A stretch of 64,000 nt of DNA, from assembly GCF_002879535.1 (NCBI RefSeq), contig NZ_PNOT02000243.1, forward strand, positions 1-64,000, written 5' to 3'. Made by a program: the position numbers and the translations under genes. The first letter of the stretch is position 1. Every line of letters begins with the position of its first letter. Below are positions 15,641-24,002 of this stretch, in pieces. This DNA comes from Mesorhizobium intechi (GTDB lineage Bacteria > Pseudomonadota > Alphaproteobacteria > Rhizobiales > Rhizobiaceae). The notes beneath the pieces were generated by a model that was not told where the DNA came from, did no database searches, and saw only the letters and a list, made by a program, of their open reading frames with translations.

Positions 15641-17431
15641 ATGCTCGAAATGGCACCGACGAAACAGGCAGCCGCATGGCTGGAATCCCTGGCGCAGGCG
15701 CTCGCGGCCGGCGATGCGACGGCGGCAAGCAATTTGTTCGTCGACGACTGCTACTGGCGCGATCTTCTGACTTTCACCTGGAACGTCACGACCATGGAAG
15801 GCCGCGAGGCCATCGCCGCCATGCTCGAGGCAACGCTGGCGACGACGAAACCCACCGCATGGCAGCTCACCGGCGAGGCGACCTCGGACGAGGGCACGAT
15901 CGAAGCCTGGTTCACCTTCGAGACCGCTGTGGCTTCCGGCCAAGGCATCATGCGCCTGCGCGACGGCCGCTGCCGCACCCTGTTCACGGCGATGACCGAC
16001 CTCAAGGGGTTCGAGGAGCGCAAGGGCTTGGCGCGGCCGCTCGGCGTGCGCCACAAGGCCGACCCCGAACGCGAGACCTGGGCGGAGGCGCGGGCGCGCG
16101 AGACGCGCGAGCTCGGCGTCACCGAGCAGCCCTATTGCCTGGTCATTGGCGGCGGGCAGGGCGGCATCATGCTGGGCGCGCGGCTGCGGCAGCTCGGCGT
16201 GCCGACGATCATCATCGAGAAGAATGCGCGCGCGGGCGATTCCTGGCGCAACCGCTACCGCACGCTCGTGCTGCACGATCCGGTCTGGTACGACCATCTG
16301 CCCTACATTCCGTTCCCGGAAAACTGGCCGGTCTTCACGCCCAAGGACAAGATGGGCGACTGGCTGGAAATGTACACGCGCGTCATGGAGCTCAATTACT
16401 GGGTCGCCACAAAGTGCCTCAGCGCCTCCTATGACGAGGCGCGGAGGGAGTGGACCGTGGTGGTCGACCGCGTCGGCCGGCAGATCACGCTGAAGCCGAA
16501 GCATGTCGTCTTCGCCACCGGCGCCTACGGCCCGCCGCGAAAGATCGACCTGCCCGGCGCCAGCGCATTCAAGGGCGAATTGGTGCATTCCAGCCAGTAT
16601 GCCAGCGGCGACAGATACCGCGGCAAGAAGGTCGCCGTCATCGGCGCGGCCAGTTCCGCGCATGACGTCTGCGTCGATCTCTGGGAAAGCGGCGCCGACG
16701 TCACCATGATCCAGCGCTCGCCGACCACAGTGGTCAAGTCGGACACGCTGATGGAGGTCGGCTTCGAGATCTTCTCGGAGAACGCTCTGGCGCGCGGCAT
16801 CACCACCGAAAAGGCCGACATGATCGTCGCCTCGACGCCCTTCGCGCTGGTGCCCAACGGCCAGCGCGCGCTCTACGAGGTGATCAAGGCCCGCGACGCC
16901 GCCTTCTACGACCGCTTGCGCGCCTCGGGCTTCGCCATCGATTTCGGCGACGACGAGACCGGCCTCTTGATGAAGGCATATCGCACCGGCTCGGGCTACT
17001 ACATCGATGTCGGCGCCTGCGACCTGATCATCGACGGCAAGATCGGCATCCGCAGCGGCGTCGCCATCAAGGCGCTGACGGCAAAGGGCATCCTGTTCGA
17101 GGACGGCAGCGAACTCGAGGCCGACGCCATCATCGCCTGCACCGGGTACCAGTCGATGAACGAGAATGTCGCCGCGCTCGTTTCGCGCGAAGTCGCCGAC
17201 AAGGTCGGCCCCTGCTGGGGCCTCGGGTCGGGCGTCAAGGGCGACCCCGGCCCCTGGCAAGGCGAATTGCGCAACATGTGGAAGCCGACGGCGCAGGAAG
17301 GGCTGTGGTTCCACGGCGGCAATCTGGCGCTGTCACGGTTTTACTCGAAATACGTGGCGCTGCAGATCAAGGCGCGGATGGAAGGCATCGCCACGCCGGT
17401 TTACGGAAAGCCGAGCAACGCTGGGCGTTAG
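15641..17431 (+). CDS. flavin-containing monooxygenase with N-terminal NTF2-like domain
   Basis: A protein of 596 residues. Residues 1-130 look like an NTF2/SnoaL-like domain (WRDLLTFTWNV). The rest is a class B FAD/NADPH monooxygenase or oxidoreductase with the FAD-binding GGGQGG at 170-175, an ATG-like FATGAYGPPRK segment, a second nucleotide fold VAVIGAASSAHDVC and a C-terminal CTGYQSMNE. The family oxygenates soft nucleophiles or ketones using FAD and NADPH; the substrate is unknown. The ATG at 15641 has AGGG 7 nt upstream. It follows the RpiR gene by 64 nt and is convergent with an amidohydrolase gene. The fused N-terminal domain is less usual for classical FMOs but is known in some bacterial relatives. 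Confidence 0.8.
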   Translation: MLEMAPTKQAAAWLESLAQALAAGDATAASNLFVDDCYWRDLLTFTWNVTTMEGREAIAAMLEATLATTKPTAWQLTGEATSDEGTIEAWFTFETAVASGQGIMRLRDGRCRTLFTAMTDLKGFEERKGLARPLGVRHKADPERETWAEARARETRELGVTEQPYCLVIGGGQGGIMLGARLRQLGVPTIIIEKNARAGDSWRNRYRTLVLHDPVWYDHLPYIPFPENWPVFTPKDKMGDWLEMYTRVMELNYWVATKCLSASYDEARREWTVVVDRVGRQITLKPKHVVFATGAYGPPRKIDLPGASAFKGELVHSSQYASGDRYRGKKVAVIGAASSAHDVCVDLWESGADVTMIQRSPTTVVKSDTLMEVGFEIFSENALARGITTEKADMIVASTPFALVPNGQRALYEVIKARDAAFYDRLRASGFAIDFGDDETGLLMKAYRTGSGYYIDVGACDLIIDGKIGIRSGVAIKALTAKGILFEDGSELEADAIIACTGYQSMNENVAALVSREVADKVGPCWGLGSGVKGDPGPWQGELRNMWKPTAQEGLWFHGGNLALSRFYSKYVALQIKARMEGIATPVYGKPSNAGR

Positions 17432-17435
17432 CTCT

Positions 17436-17582
17436 TTCCTCCCGCCTTGTGGCGGAAGGTGGATCGGCGCGCGGCGCCCTGGCGGATGCGGGGTGGGTGA
17501 CGGAGTGCCGTCGGCGCCGAGCTGGAACCCCCTCATCCGACCTCGCGTCGCGAGGCCACCTTCTCCCACGAGGGGAGAGGGG
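17436..17582. repeat. intergenic mosaic palindrome (RIME-like) between convergent genes
   Basis: About 147 bp fills the gap between the monooxygenase and amidohydrolase stops. It opens with CCTTGTGGCGGAAGGTGGATC and closes with CCACCTTCTCCCACGAGGGG, and the inner arms (GGCGCCCTGGCGGATG and CCCCTCATCCGACC) also pair imperfectly. It looks like a rhizobial mosaic element and may act as a bidirectional terminator. Confidence 0.6.
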
Positions 17583-17594
17583 AAGGCCACGCCC

Positions 17595-18830
17595 TCACTC
17601 GTGCCGGTGCCCGAAATGCCGGGCCGCCACCTCGACATGCGTATGCGCCGTGTGCGCCTCGAAACGCTCGGTCTCGCTGACATCGTTCACCGCCTCGTTC
17701 GGCCACCAGGTGCCGCCGATGACGATGCCTTCCGACACCAGCCGCTGGTCGGCGACCAGCGAGGCGCCCACCGCGTCGACGAAGGTGAACCGGCCGGACC
17801 GCTGGCGAAGGACGGTGACATCGCCGACGGTGCCGACGGCCAGCGTGCCAAGGTCCGGCCTGGCGATCGCCCGCGCCGGCGCTTGCGTCGCGGCGCGCAG
17901 CACCTCGACCAGCGGCATGCCGAGCGCCATCAGCTTCGACATGCAGACCAGTATGTCGAAAGCCGGCCCGTCGACGCAGTAGAGATGCACGTCGCTCGAA
18001 ATGACGTCCGGCGCCAGCCCCTCGGCAAGCATGGCGCGCGCCACTTCGAAATCGAACGAACCCATGCCATGGCCGAGATCGAAGATGACGCCGCGCTCGC
18101 GCGCCAGCCGCATGTCGGGCCGCACCGCGCCGGAAGCGAAGACCGGCGCGTTGGGGAACGGCCGGAAGCAATGGGTGAGGATATCGCCGCGGCGCAGGCG
18201 CGGCAGCACTTCCGAGCGGCCGGGCGGCGGCTCGTCGATATGCGCCATCAGCGGCAGGCCGGCCTTGTCGGCGGCCTCAAGCGCCAAATCGACCGGCGCG
18301 ATGCCGCTGGTGCCGCCGGCATGCTTGCCCGAGCGGACTTTCACGCCGACGACGACATCGGCGTGCTCGCGCGCGGCGGCGACCACCTCGCGCGGCTCGC
18401 AGAGCCGAAGATCGCCGCACTCGCCGACCGACACCGACTGCGAGAAGCCGAAGATGCCGGCAAAGGAAATGTTGACATAGGCCAGGATGCGCACCCTGGA
18501 GCGCTCCATGACATGGCGGCGGAAGCCAAGGAAATTGCCGGCGCCCGCGCTGCCAGCATCGATGAAGGTGGTGGTGCCGCTGTTGGCGGCGAGCCGGTCG
18601 GCATCGACGCCGAGCGAGGTGCCGCCCCAATAGACGTGGCTGTGCAGGTCGACCAGGCCAGGCGCGACGATGCAGCCGGCCGCGTCGACCACCTCGTTGG
18701 CGCGATCCACCGGGATATCGGCGTCCACCGCCGCGACCCGCCCACTGGCGATGGCGACATCGCGCGGCGCATCGATGCCGGACGCCGGATCGATGAGCCG
18801 TCCGCCCTTCAGCAGGAGGTCGAATTGCAT
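17595..18830 (-). CDS. amidohydrolase/deacetylase family metallohydrolase
   Basis: A protein of 411 residues of the amidohydrolase superfamily (dihydroorotase-like branch). Metal ligands can be placed: HSH at 63-65 in GLVDLHSHVYWGG, the carbamylated-lysine candidate K164 in VVGVKVRSG, H197 in LMAHIDEP, H220 in ILTHCF and D280 in ISSDVH. It resembles the Atu3266/EF0837 group of deacetylase-like enzymes that cleave N-acyl or O-acyl groups from small acids; the substrate here is not predictable. It reads toward the monooxygenase gene and shares a strand with the RidA gene upstream, from which it is separated by a repeat element. Confidence 0.75.
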   Translation of the reverse strand: MQFDLLLKGGRLIDPASGIDAPRDVAIASGRVAAVDADIPVDRANEVVDAAGCIVAPGLVDLHSHVYWGGTSLGVDADRLAANSGTTTFIDAGSAGAGNFLGFRRHVMERSRVRILAYVNISFAGIFGFSQSVSVGECGDLRLCEPREVVAAAREHADVVVGVKVRSGKHAGGTSGIAPVDLALEAADKAGLPLMAHIDEPPPGRSEVLPRLRRGDILTHCFRPFPNAPVFASGAVRPDMRLARERGVIFDLGHGMGSFDFEVARAMLAEGLAPDVISSDVHLYCVDGPAFDILVCMSKLMALGMPLVEVLRAATQAPARAIARPDLGTLAVGTVGDVTVLRQRSGRFTFVDAVGASLVADQRLVSEGIVIGGTWWPNEAVNDVSETERFEAHTAHTHVEVAARHFGHRHE

Positions 18831-18862
18831 GAGGGGTACCTCCGGTTTGCGCGTTGCCGCTT

Positions 18863-18965
18863 TAGAGCAAATCCAGGAAGAGCGTCAGCGGTTTCCCGTC
18901 CGGAATTGCGTCAAAACAATGAGTTGGAGTGGTTCGCCGTTTCCGCGAAACGGTGAAATGCTCTA
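18863..18965. repeat. TAGAGCA-ended interspersed palindrome
   Basis: A 103-bp element bounded by TAGAGCA and TGCTCTA inverted ends, with the internal motifs AATCCAGGAAGAGCG, CCGTCCGGAATTGCG and GTTTCCGCGAAACGG. Its right end supplies the TAG stop codon of the RidA gene (minus strand). Relatives lie at 37228, 53322 and, more weakly, 25370 and 29516. Confidence 0.65.
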
Positions 18966-19328
18966 GACGGGCCTGTAGGCGACCGCCTCGACCTCGATCT
19001 TGATGTCGATCATCAGCCGCGATTCGACCGTGGTGCGGGCCGGCGGGTTCTTCGGGAAATGCCTCGCGTAGACCGCGTTGAAGGCGCTGAAATCGCGCGC
19101 GTCTTCCAGCCAGACGGTGGTCTTCACCACGTCGTCCAGGGTGCAGCCCGCCAAGGCCAGCGCTGCCTTCACATTGGCGAGCACCTGCTCGGTCTGTTCG
19201 GTGATGCCGCCCTTGACCACGATGCCGTCGCCGCCGACCGGAACCTGGCCCGAGACATAGACGAAGTCACCGGCCCGCACGGCGGGCGACAGCGGCACAT
19301 GGGATGTTCCAAAAGTCTGCTTGGGCAA
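18963..19328 (-). CDS. RidA family (reactive enamine/imine deaminase) protein
   Basis: A protein of 121 residues covering the whole RidA/YjgF fold: PAVRAGDFVYVSGQVP, then the ITEQTEQVLANVKAAL helix, VVKTTVWL, and the C-terminal RTTVESRLM with the substrate-binding Arg of the family, followed by KIEVEAVAY. RidA proteins hydrolyse enamine/imine intermediates released by PLP enzymes or amine oxidases; members in catabolic clusters may act on pathway-specific imines. I chose the TTG at 19328 because GGAGG lies 9 nt upstream and the family fold starts right there. The longer upstream frame is not family-like. Confidence 0.85.
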   Translation of the reverse strand: MPKQTFGTSHVPLSPAVRAGDFVYVSGQVPVGGDGIVVKGGITEQTEQVLANVKAALALAGCTLDDVVKTTVWLEDARDFSAFNAVYARHFPKNPPARTTVESRLMIDIKIEVEAVAYRPV

Positions 19329-19420
19329 GGTATCGCTCCTCCAATCGCGGCAAGGGGCACCAGGGCGGCGCCCGCTTCCGCGCAGATTTACCGCGATCGG
19401 GGCGCTCCCGATAGGGCCCT

Positions 19421-19435
19421 TGTTGGAAAGCAACA
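19421..19435. promoter_or_regulatory. inverted repeat in divergent promoter region
   Basis: TGTTG-N5-CAACA is a perfect inverted repeat in the 218-bp divergent region between the RidA gene and the NTF2-like gene. It could be an operator, for instance for the RpiR-type regulator nearby; this is a guess from position alone. Confidence 0.3.
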
Positions 19436-19546
19436 TTCTTCGAAATCCGTGTTGCTTTATTACAGAAGCGCTTGCATCGTGCGCACCGGCCGGCGGCCTG
19501 CGGGCCGCAGCGGACACATGCCTGCGCGAGACCGGAGAAACCGAGA

Positions 19547-20032
19547 ATGACCTTCGACAAGAACCCGTTTCCTTCAGGCGATGCAGACCGCCATGCGTTG
19601 TGGGAGATGCTGGTGCGGCGCGACATCGACGCCTTCATCGGCCAGGACTGGTCCATGGTCGAGCACGATTTCATCGCCGAAAGCTTCTTCGGCATGCATG
19701 CGCATTTCCTCGCCAATGCCGATGCCTGGCGGCTGCAGTTCCCGCGGCTTGAGATCTATCGCGACGAGTGGCTGCGGCAGGCCAGGGAGACGGCGGCGAC
19801 CAAGTTCGCCGAGCCGCTGCGCGAGGCACTGTTTCGCGTCACCAATTTGCGCGACATCGACGTCGATGGCGACCGCGCCGTGCTGCACAAGAAGTTCGAC
19901 GGCTCCGTCGCCAAGGCGGATGGCAGCTTCGACCGGCTGAAATGGCAGACCCTGTATTTCTGCCGCAAGGTCGAAGGCATCTGGAAGATCGCCGGCTTCG
20001 TCGGCTACATCCCGTATCCGCTGGGAGCCTAG
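19547..20032 (+). CDS. conserved hypothetical protein, probably NTF2-like fold
   Basis: A protein of 161 residues without signal peptide or membrane segment. An N-terminal helical part (ALWEMLVRRDIDAFIGQDW) precedes alternating strands (VLHKKFDGSV, WQTLYFCRKVEGIWKIAGFVGYIPY), which is the pattern of SnoaL/NTF2-like proteins; the closing WKIAGFVGYI is typical. No catalytic function can be assigned. The ATG at 19547 has GGAG 12 nt upstream. It is divergent from the RidA gene and convergent with the peptidase gene; the two stop codons overlap in the palindrome CTAG (20029-20032). Confidence 0.6.
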   Translation: MTFDKNPFPSGDADRHALWEMLVRRDIDAFIGQDWSMVEHDFIAESFFGMHAHFLANADAWRLQFPRLEIYRDEWLRQARETAATKFAEPLREALFRVTNLRDIDVDGDRAVLHKKFDGSVAKADGSFDRLKWQTLYFCRKVEGIWKIAGFVGYIPYPLGA

Positions 20033-21123
20033 CCCTTCCGGGTCGCTGGACCCGGCCCGACAAGAACGGCGGCGCGACAGGCCGGATTGCCGTACCAAGC
20101 CATCCGGTCGAGCTCCGCCGCCCTGACCGGGAGATCCACGACGTCCATCTTCTGTTCGAGCCGGTCTGGCTCGATCCAGGGATCGTTGAGGAAATAGACG
20201 CCGTCGCCATGGCCATGGACGAGCACCCAATGCGGGCAGGTGTGGCCCATCATCGGCGCCTGGTCGATCAGCACCAGCGCCGACAGGCCGCGATCGAGCG
20301 CCTGGCCGATTTCTTCGACGGCAAAGGGGCGCGTCTCGATCGGCAATGACGCGGCTTCGGCCTCGCGCTTGAAGCCGGCCTGCACGAAACTCATCAGCCC
20401 GCGCCTTTCTTCCGAGCTGGCCCGGTCGAGGAAAACCGGTTCTGCGCTGCTCATGAATATTTCGACACGCAGGCCGCGCCGGCGCGCTGCCAGCGCCAGG
20501 CCGTAGGGATCGCAGCCGCCCGGACCGTTCGGGCCGATGATGGTGGTCGCCTCACGCCAGAGTTCGAGCTCCAGCGCCCGGTCGGGCAGCAAGGCCGGAT
20601 CGATCGCGGCCATTGCCATGGCCAACGCCGAAGGCCCGCACGTAAACCCCGCCGTCTGCGGCCAGGATGGCGGAACCTGTCCTTGTCGGCGGGCCGGTTC
20701 ATTGCCGATCCAGCGTTGCAGGAACCCGTCGCGGCGCTGCCACTGGCCGCCGATGCGGGGCGCCGTATCCTCGTCGGCACGCAGGCAGGGCACGTCTTGC
20801 GCAAGCGCCTCCTTCTCCAGCCCCTCCAGCACGCGCGCAACGTCACCGGCGATGAAGGTCGGAGCAGACCAGAACAAGGCGATGCGCATCATGGCTGCCG
20901 CCGGCCGGCGCTGGCCGACCACGATTGCCTCCGGGCGGCCCTCGCTGTAGTGCGCCACGCCGGTGACCCCGGCGATCTGCCGCAGCGCTGCCAGGCGATC
21001 GCCGGCCTCGGCCGGCACCGCCGCAATCAGGTCGGCCCAGACGGGCCCGTGTTCGGCCGTGAAGACCGTCACCCTGGCGCCTTCGCCTTCAGCCGATACC
21101 ACAGGCTCATTGAAGTGCCGCAT
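20029..21123 (-). CDS. C39-like cysteine peptidase family protein (DUF3335 type)
   Basis: A protein of 364 residues. The C-terminal 210 residues look like a papain-like C39 peptidase: Cys162 in GFTCGPSAL, His298 in CPHWVLVHG and Asp314 in FLNDPW form the expected triad in the right order. The N-terminal 145 residues (MRHFNEPVV..., then RRPAAAMMRIALFWSAPTFIAGDVARVL) match the arrangement of DUF3335 proteins, where the peptidase-like part often sits beside RimK/GNAT-type peptide-modifying genes; none is seen here. There is no signal peptide, so action in the cytoplasm is likely. The substrate is unknown. Confidence 0.65.
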   Translation of the reverse strand: MRHFNEPVVSAEGEGARVTVFTAEHGPVWADLIAAVPAEAGDRLAALRQIAGVTGVAHYSEGRPEAIVVGQRRPAAAMMRIALFWSAPTFIAGDVARVLEGLEKEALAQDVPCLRADEDTAPRIGGQWQRRDGFLQRWIGNEPARRQGQVPPSWPQTAGFTCGPSALAMAMAAIDPALLPDRALELELWREATTIIGPNGPGGCDPYGLALAARRRGLRVEIFMSSAEPVFLDRASSEERRGLMSFVQAGFKREAEAASLPIETRPFAVEEIGQALDRGLSALVLIDQAPMMGHTCPHWVLVHGHGDGVYFLNDPWIEPDRLEQKMDVVDLPVRAAELDRMAWYGNPACRAAVLVGPGPATRKG

Positions 21124-21151
21124 CCCCGCAAATTAGCCGGACAATGGCCGG

Positions 21152-21787
21152 TCAGTACAGCGTGATGAAGGCCGGGAACAGCAGGCCCGCCTGCCGCAGA
21201 TACTCGATCAGCTCGATTGCAGGGAAGATCGCGAGGAAATAGAGCCCGTCATGGAAGGTGCGCTTGAGTGCGCGGGTCGAGAACTGCAGCTGGTCGTCGT
21301 CGCGGTAGAGCAGCGGGTTCGGCCAGAAGCGCGGCGTCCTCTTGATATAGGCGGAATAGGCCGGGCCGAACTTGCCCAGCAGATATTCGGCCTCTTTGCG
21401 CGCCGTGACGCGGAAGATGAGAAAGCTGGCCACGCCAAGCACGGCTGCCGCCACCAGCGAACCGTAGGCCAGACCGATGCCGACGGCTCCCACGGTCGAG
21501 AAGAAATAGAGCGGGTTCTGGCTCATCGAGAACGGCCCCGTCGAAACCAGCTCCTCGTTCTTCTTTCCGCCGACATAGAGGATGCTCCACAGCCGGCCGG
21601 CAACGCAGGCCAGCACCAGCCAGAAGCCGACGAATTCGAGCATTTCGTGGCCGTTGGAACCTTCGCTGAGCGCAGGCTTGGTGAGGAACAGCAGCAGCAC
21701 CGCCAGCGCCGCCGCCACGCGCACGAAGACCAGCCGCTTGCGCTGGACGAAAGCCTTTGAAGCCGGCTTGAGGGACGCGTAGGTCAT
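21152..21787 (-). CDS. isoprenylcysteine/phospholipid methyltransferase-like membrane protein
   Basis: A protein of 211 residues with about five hydrophobic segments. The segment from GPFSMSQNPLYFFSTVGAVGIGLAYGS to RVTARKEAEYLLGKFGPAYSAYIKRTPRFWP carries the ICMT/PEMT signature (R/QNPLY, then E...L...G..Y..Y....PRF.P). These integral membrane enzymes use S-adenosylmethionine to methylate prenylcysteine, phospholipids or other lipidic acceptors. The acceptor here is unknown. The ATG at 21787 is preferred over a GTG 18 nt upstream; the SD is weak (GGAAA). It is divergent from the envelope two-component locus. Confidence 0.7.
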   Translation of the reverse strand: MTYASLKPASKAFVQRKRLVFVRVAAALAVLLLFLTKPALSEGSNGHEMLEFVGFWLVLACVAGRLWSILYVGGKKNEELVSTGPFSMSQNPLYFFSTVGAVGIGLAYGSLVAAAVLGVASFLIFRVTARKEAEYLLGKFGPAYSAYIKRTPRFWPNPLLYRDDDQLQFSTRALKRTFHDGLYFLAIFPAIELIEYLRQAGLLFPAFITLY

Positions 21788-21919
21788 TCGTGTTTTCCGG
21801 GCCACGGATTACGGGTTCAGCCACTGGGGCGCGCCATTGATGGCGGATACAAGGCCGTCGCTTTCTATCAGCGCAGCTTGCGGCATTCGTAAAGGCCTTT
21901 TGCGCCAATCACGGCCATC

Positions 21920-21948
21920 CTTACGAATTTGTATGCCTCGGGACAGGC
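21920..21948 (+). promoter_or_regulatory. 29-bp box C: putative response-regulator site
   Basis: CTTACGAATTTGTATG followed by CCTCGGGACAGGC. The same 29-bp layout (CTTAC, N6, GTAAG, then C/G-rich and a CAAGGC-like end) occurs at 25687-25715 and 28913-28941, each time in the direction of transcription and 60-105 nt before a start. It lies 103 nt upstream of the small secreted protein gene at 22052. Confidence 0.5.
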
Positions 21949-22051
21949 TGGAGCGAAGTCGCTTCCTTATCGTTCCGATGCCGGTCCGCCAATTAGGGGT
22001 CGGCTTCAATTACGGCAGCCGGTCCACCGGCATCAGATAGGGAATGGTTTC

Positions 22052-22309
22052 ATGAGACGATTTTCAGTTGCCATCGCAGTGGGGACCCTCGCTGTCTCGG
22101 CAGCGATTTCCACCGCTTATGCGGCACCCGCGCCTTGTGAGGAAAGTCTGAAAGCCCTTCGTGCCGCTGAAGCGACAGCCAAGCTCAACGACGCCGACAA
22201 GAACAAGGTCTCGGAGCTGGAGACCAAGGGCATCGAACGCTGCAATGCCGACGACGACAAGCGCGCCGACGACTTCTTCGCCCAGGCCATGAAAGTCATG
22301 GGCAAGTAA
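22052..22309 (+). CDS. small secreted protein, unknown function
   Basis: A protein of 85 residues. A signal peptide (MRRFSVAIAV..., cleavage near AYA at 22-24) leaves a mature part of about 60 residues rich in Ala, Lys, Asp and Glu. It has two cysteines, C29 and C64, that could pair in the periplasm. The mature part is predicted to be helical (SLKALRAAEATAKLND, NKVSELETKGIERC). It is first in a likely operon with a COG4705 membrane protein and the two-component system, and carries box C upstream. I do not recognise the family. Confidence 0.6.
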   Translation: MRRFSVAIAVGTLAVSAAISTAYAAPAPCEESLKALRAAEATAKLNDADKNKVSELETKGIERCNADDDKRADDFFAQAMKVMGK

Positions 22310-22433
22310 TCCATGTCGTCCAGGCACCGTCGGGCCTCATCCGAGGTGTGCCGCGACTGAGACATGACATGCATGCAAATCCCCCGCGCTGCGCTTTCAT
22401 CCCGCCGTAACCGTCAACCTCAGGACCTCAGCC

Positions 22434-23228
22434 ATGCTCCCAACCAACAAGCAGCCTGCCGGCCCGAACCAAAACAGGGTTCCGGAGGTCACGCTCGATT
22501 TCTGGCTGGTCAAGCTGATGGCGGTCACCATGGGCGAGACGGCGGCCGACTATCTCGCCGTCAATCTCGGGCTCGGTCTGACCGTGACCTCGGTGATCAT
22601 GACCGGCGTGCTGATCGTCGCCCTTGTCCTGCAGTTCGCGCAGAAACGCTACGTGCCCTGGGCCTACTGGCTGGCCGTGGTGCTGATCAGCGTCGTCGGC
22701 ACGCTGATCACGGACAACCTCGTCGATAATTTCGGCGTGCGCCTGCAGACGACGACGATTGCCTTCTCGGTCGCGCTCGTGGCGACCTTCGCGGTCTGGC
22801 ACGCCAGCGAGCGGACGCTGTCGATCCACACCATCTTCACCACGAGGCGCGAGATCTTCTACTGGCTGGCGATCCTGCTCACCTTCTCGCTCGGCACCGC
22901 CGCAGGCGATCTCGTCGCGGAAACTTTCGAGATGGGCTATCTCCAGTCGGGCCTCATGTTCGGCGGCGTCATCGCGCTGATCGCGCTTGGCTATTATGTC
23001 AGCCACCTCGACGCCATCCTCGCCTTCTGGCTGGCCTATATCCTGACGCGCCCGCTTGGCGCCTCCTTCGGCGATCTCCTGTCGCAGCCGGTCGAATATG
23101 GCGGCCTCGGCTTCGGCACCACCTTTACCAGCCTGATCTTCCTGGGCTGCATCGCAGCACTGGTTCTCTACATGACGCTGAAGAAAATCGCCGACGATGC
23201 CGACGAGATCCTGCTGGAACATGATTAG
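22434..23228 (+). CDS. COG4705-type membrane protein with fourfold internal repeat
   Basis: A protein of 264 residues with about eight membrane segments. The same unit of roughly 55-60 residues recurs four times: FWLVKLMAVTMGETAADYL, YWLAVVLISVVGTLITDNL, YWLAILLTFSLGTAAGDLV and FWLAYILTRPLGASFGDLL. Each has aromatic-W-L, a Gly and then an Asp followed by Leu. This matches the COG4705 group of uncharacterised inner-membrane proteins. The periodic acidic residues inside membrane helices hint at ion or metal handling, but this is inference. It sits just upstream of the two-component genes (90 nt) and may be co-transcribed. Confidence 0.75.
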   Translation: MLPTNKQPAGPNQNRVPEVTLDFWLVKLMAVTMGETAADYLAVNLGLGLTVTSVIMTGVLIVALVLQFAQKRYVPWAYWLAVVLISVVGTLITDNLVDNFGVRLQTTTIAFSVALVATFAVWHASERTLSIHTIFTTRREIFYWLAILLTFSLGTAAGDLVAETFEMGYLQSGLMFGGVIALIALGYYVSHLDAILAFWLAYILTRPLGASFGDLLSQPVEYGGLGFGTTFTSLIFLGCIAALVLYMTLKKIADDADEILLEHD

Positions 23229-23318
23229 GCTTCGACGTTTGGCCGCTTGTGCCATTCTATGATCGGGGCCATGCCGGTGATAGCCTGTGCCCGATATCGG
23301 CTCTCAACCGGAACAGCG

Positions 23319-24002
23319 ATGCGACTTCTTCTTGTCGAGGACGACCACAAGACGGCGGACTATATCGTCAGGGGACTGGCCGAGGCCGGCCATGTCTGCG
23401 ACCTCCTGCGCAACGGCCATGACGCGCTTTTCGCCGCCACCAGCGGCAACTATGACGTGATCGTCGCCGACCGGATGATCCCGGGCCTGGACGGCCTGTC
23501 GATGATCAAGGCGGTGCGCGCGGCCGGCGTGCGCACGCCGGCGATCTTCCTCACCTCTATCGGCGGCATCGACGACCGCGTCGAAGGCCTGGAGGCCGGC
23601 GGCGACGACTATCTGGTCAAGCCCTTCGCCTTTTCCGAACTGCTTGCCCGCATCAATGCGCTCGGGCGCAGGCCGGCGGCGCAGGAGCAAAAGACGATGC
23701 TGCGGGTCGGCGACCTCGAAATGGACCTCATCATGCGGCGTGTCACGCGCCAGGGTCGGCCGATCGACCTGCAGCCACGCGAATTCAGCCTGCTGGAGGT
23801 GCTGATGCGCGGCGAGGGCCGCGTGATCACCCGCACCATGCTTCTGGAGCGCGTCTGGGACTTTCATTTCGATCCCAAGACCAGCGTTGTCGAGACCCAT
23901 ATCAGCCGGCTGCGGGCCAAGGTCGACAAGCCGTTCGAGACCCAGCTCATCCACACCATCCGCAACACCGGCTACAGCCTGCACGCGCCGCTTGCGCCAT
24001 GA
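23319..24002 (+). CDS. OmpR/PhoB family response regulator
   Basis: A protein of 227 residues. The receiver domain has the acidic pair in LVEDD, phospho-acceptor D51 in VIVADRMIPG, switch T/S in FLTSIGG and K101 in VKPF. The C-terminal winged helix (about 130-225) includes LQPREFSLLEVLMRGEGRVITR and the recognition helix SVVETHISRLRAKVD. It is translated together with the sensor kinase: the stop and the next start overlap in ATGA. The ATG at 23319 is the one that starts directly at the receiver fold. Its likely targets are the three units preceded by the 29-bp box. Confidence 0.9.
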   Translation: MRLLLVEDDHKTADYIVRGLAEAGHVCDLLRNGHDALFAATSGNYDVIVADRMIPGLDGLSMIKAVRAAGVRTPAIFLTSIGGIDDRVEGLEAGGDDYLVKPFAFSELLARINALGRRPAAQEQKTMLRVGDLEMDLIMRRVTRQGRPIDLQPREFSLLEVLMRGEGRVITRTMLLERVWDFHFDPKTSVVETHISRLRAKVDKPFETQLIHTIRNTGYSLHAPLAP

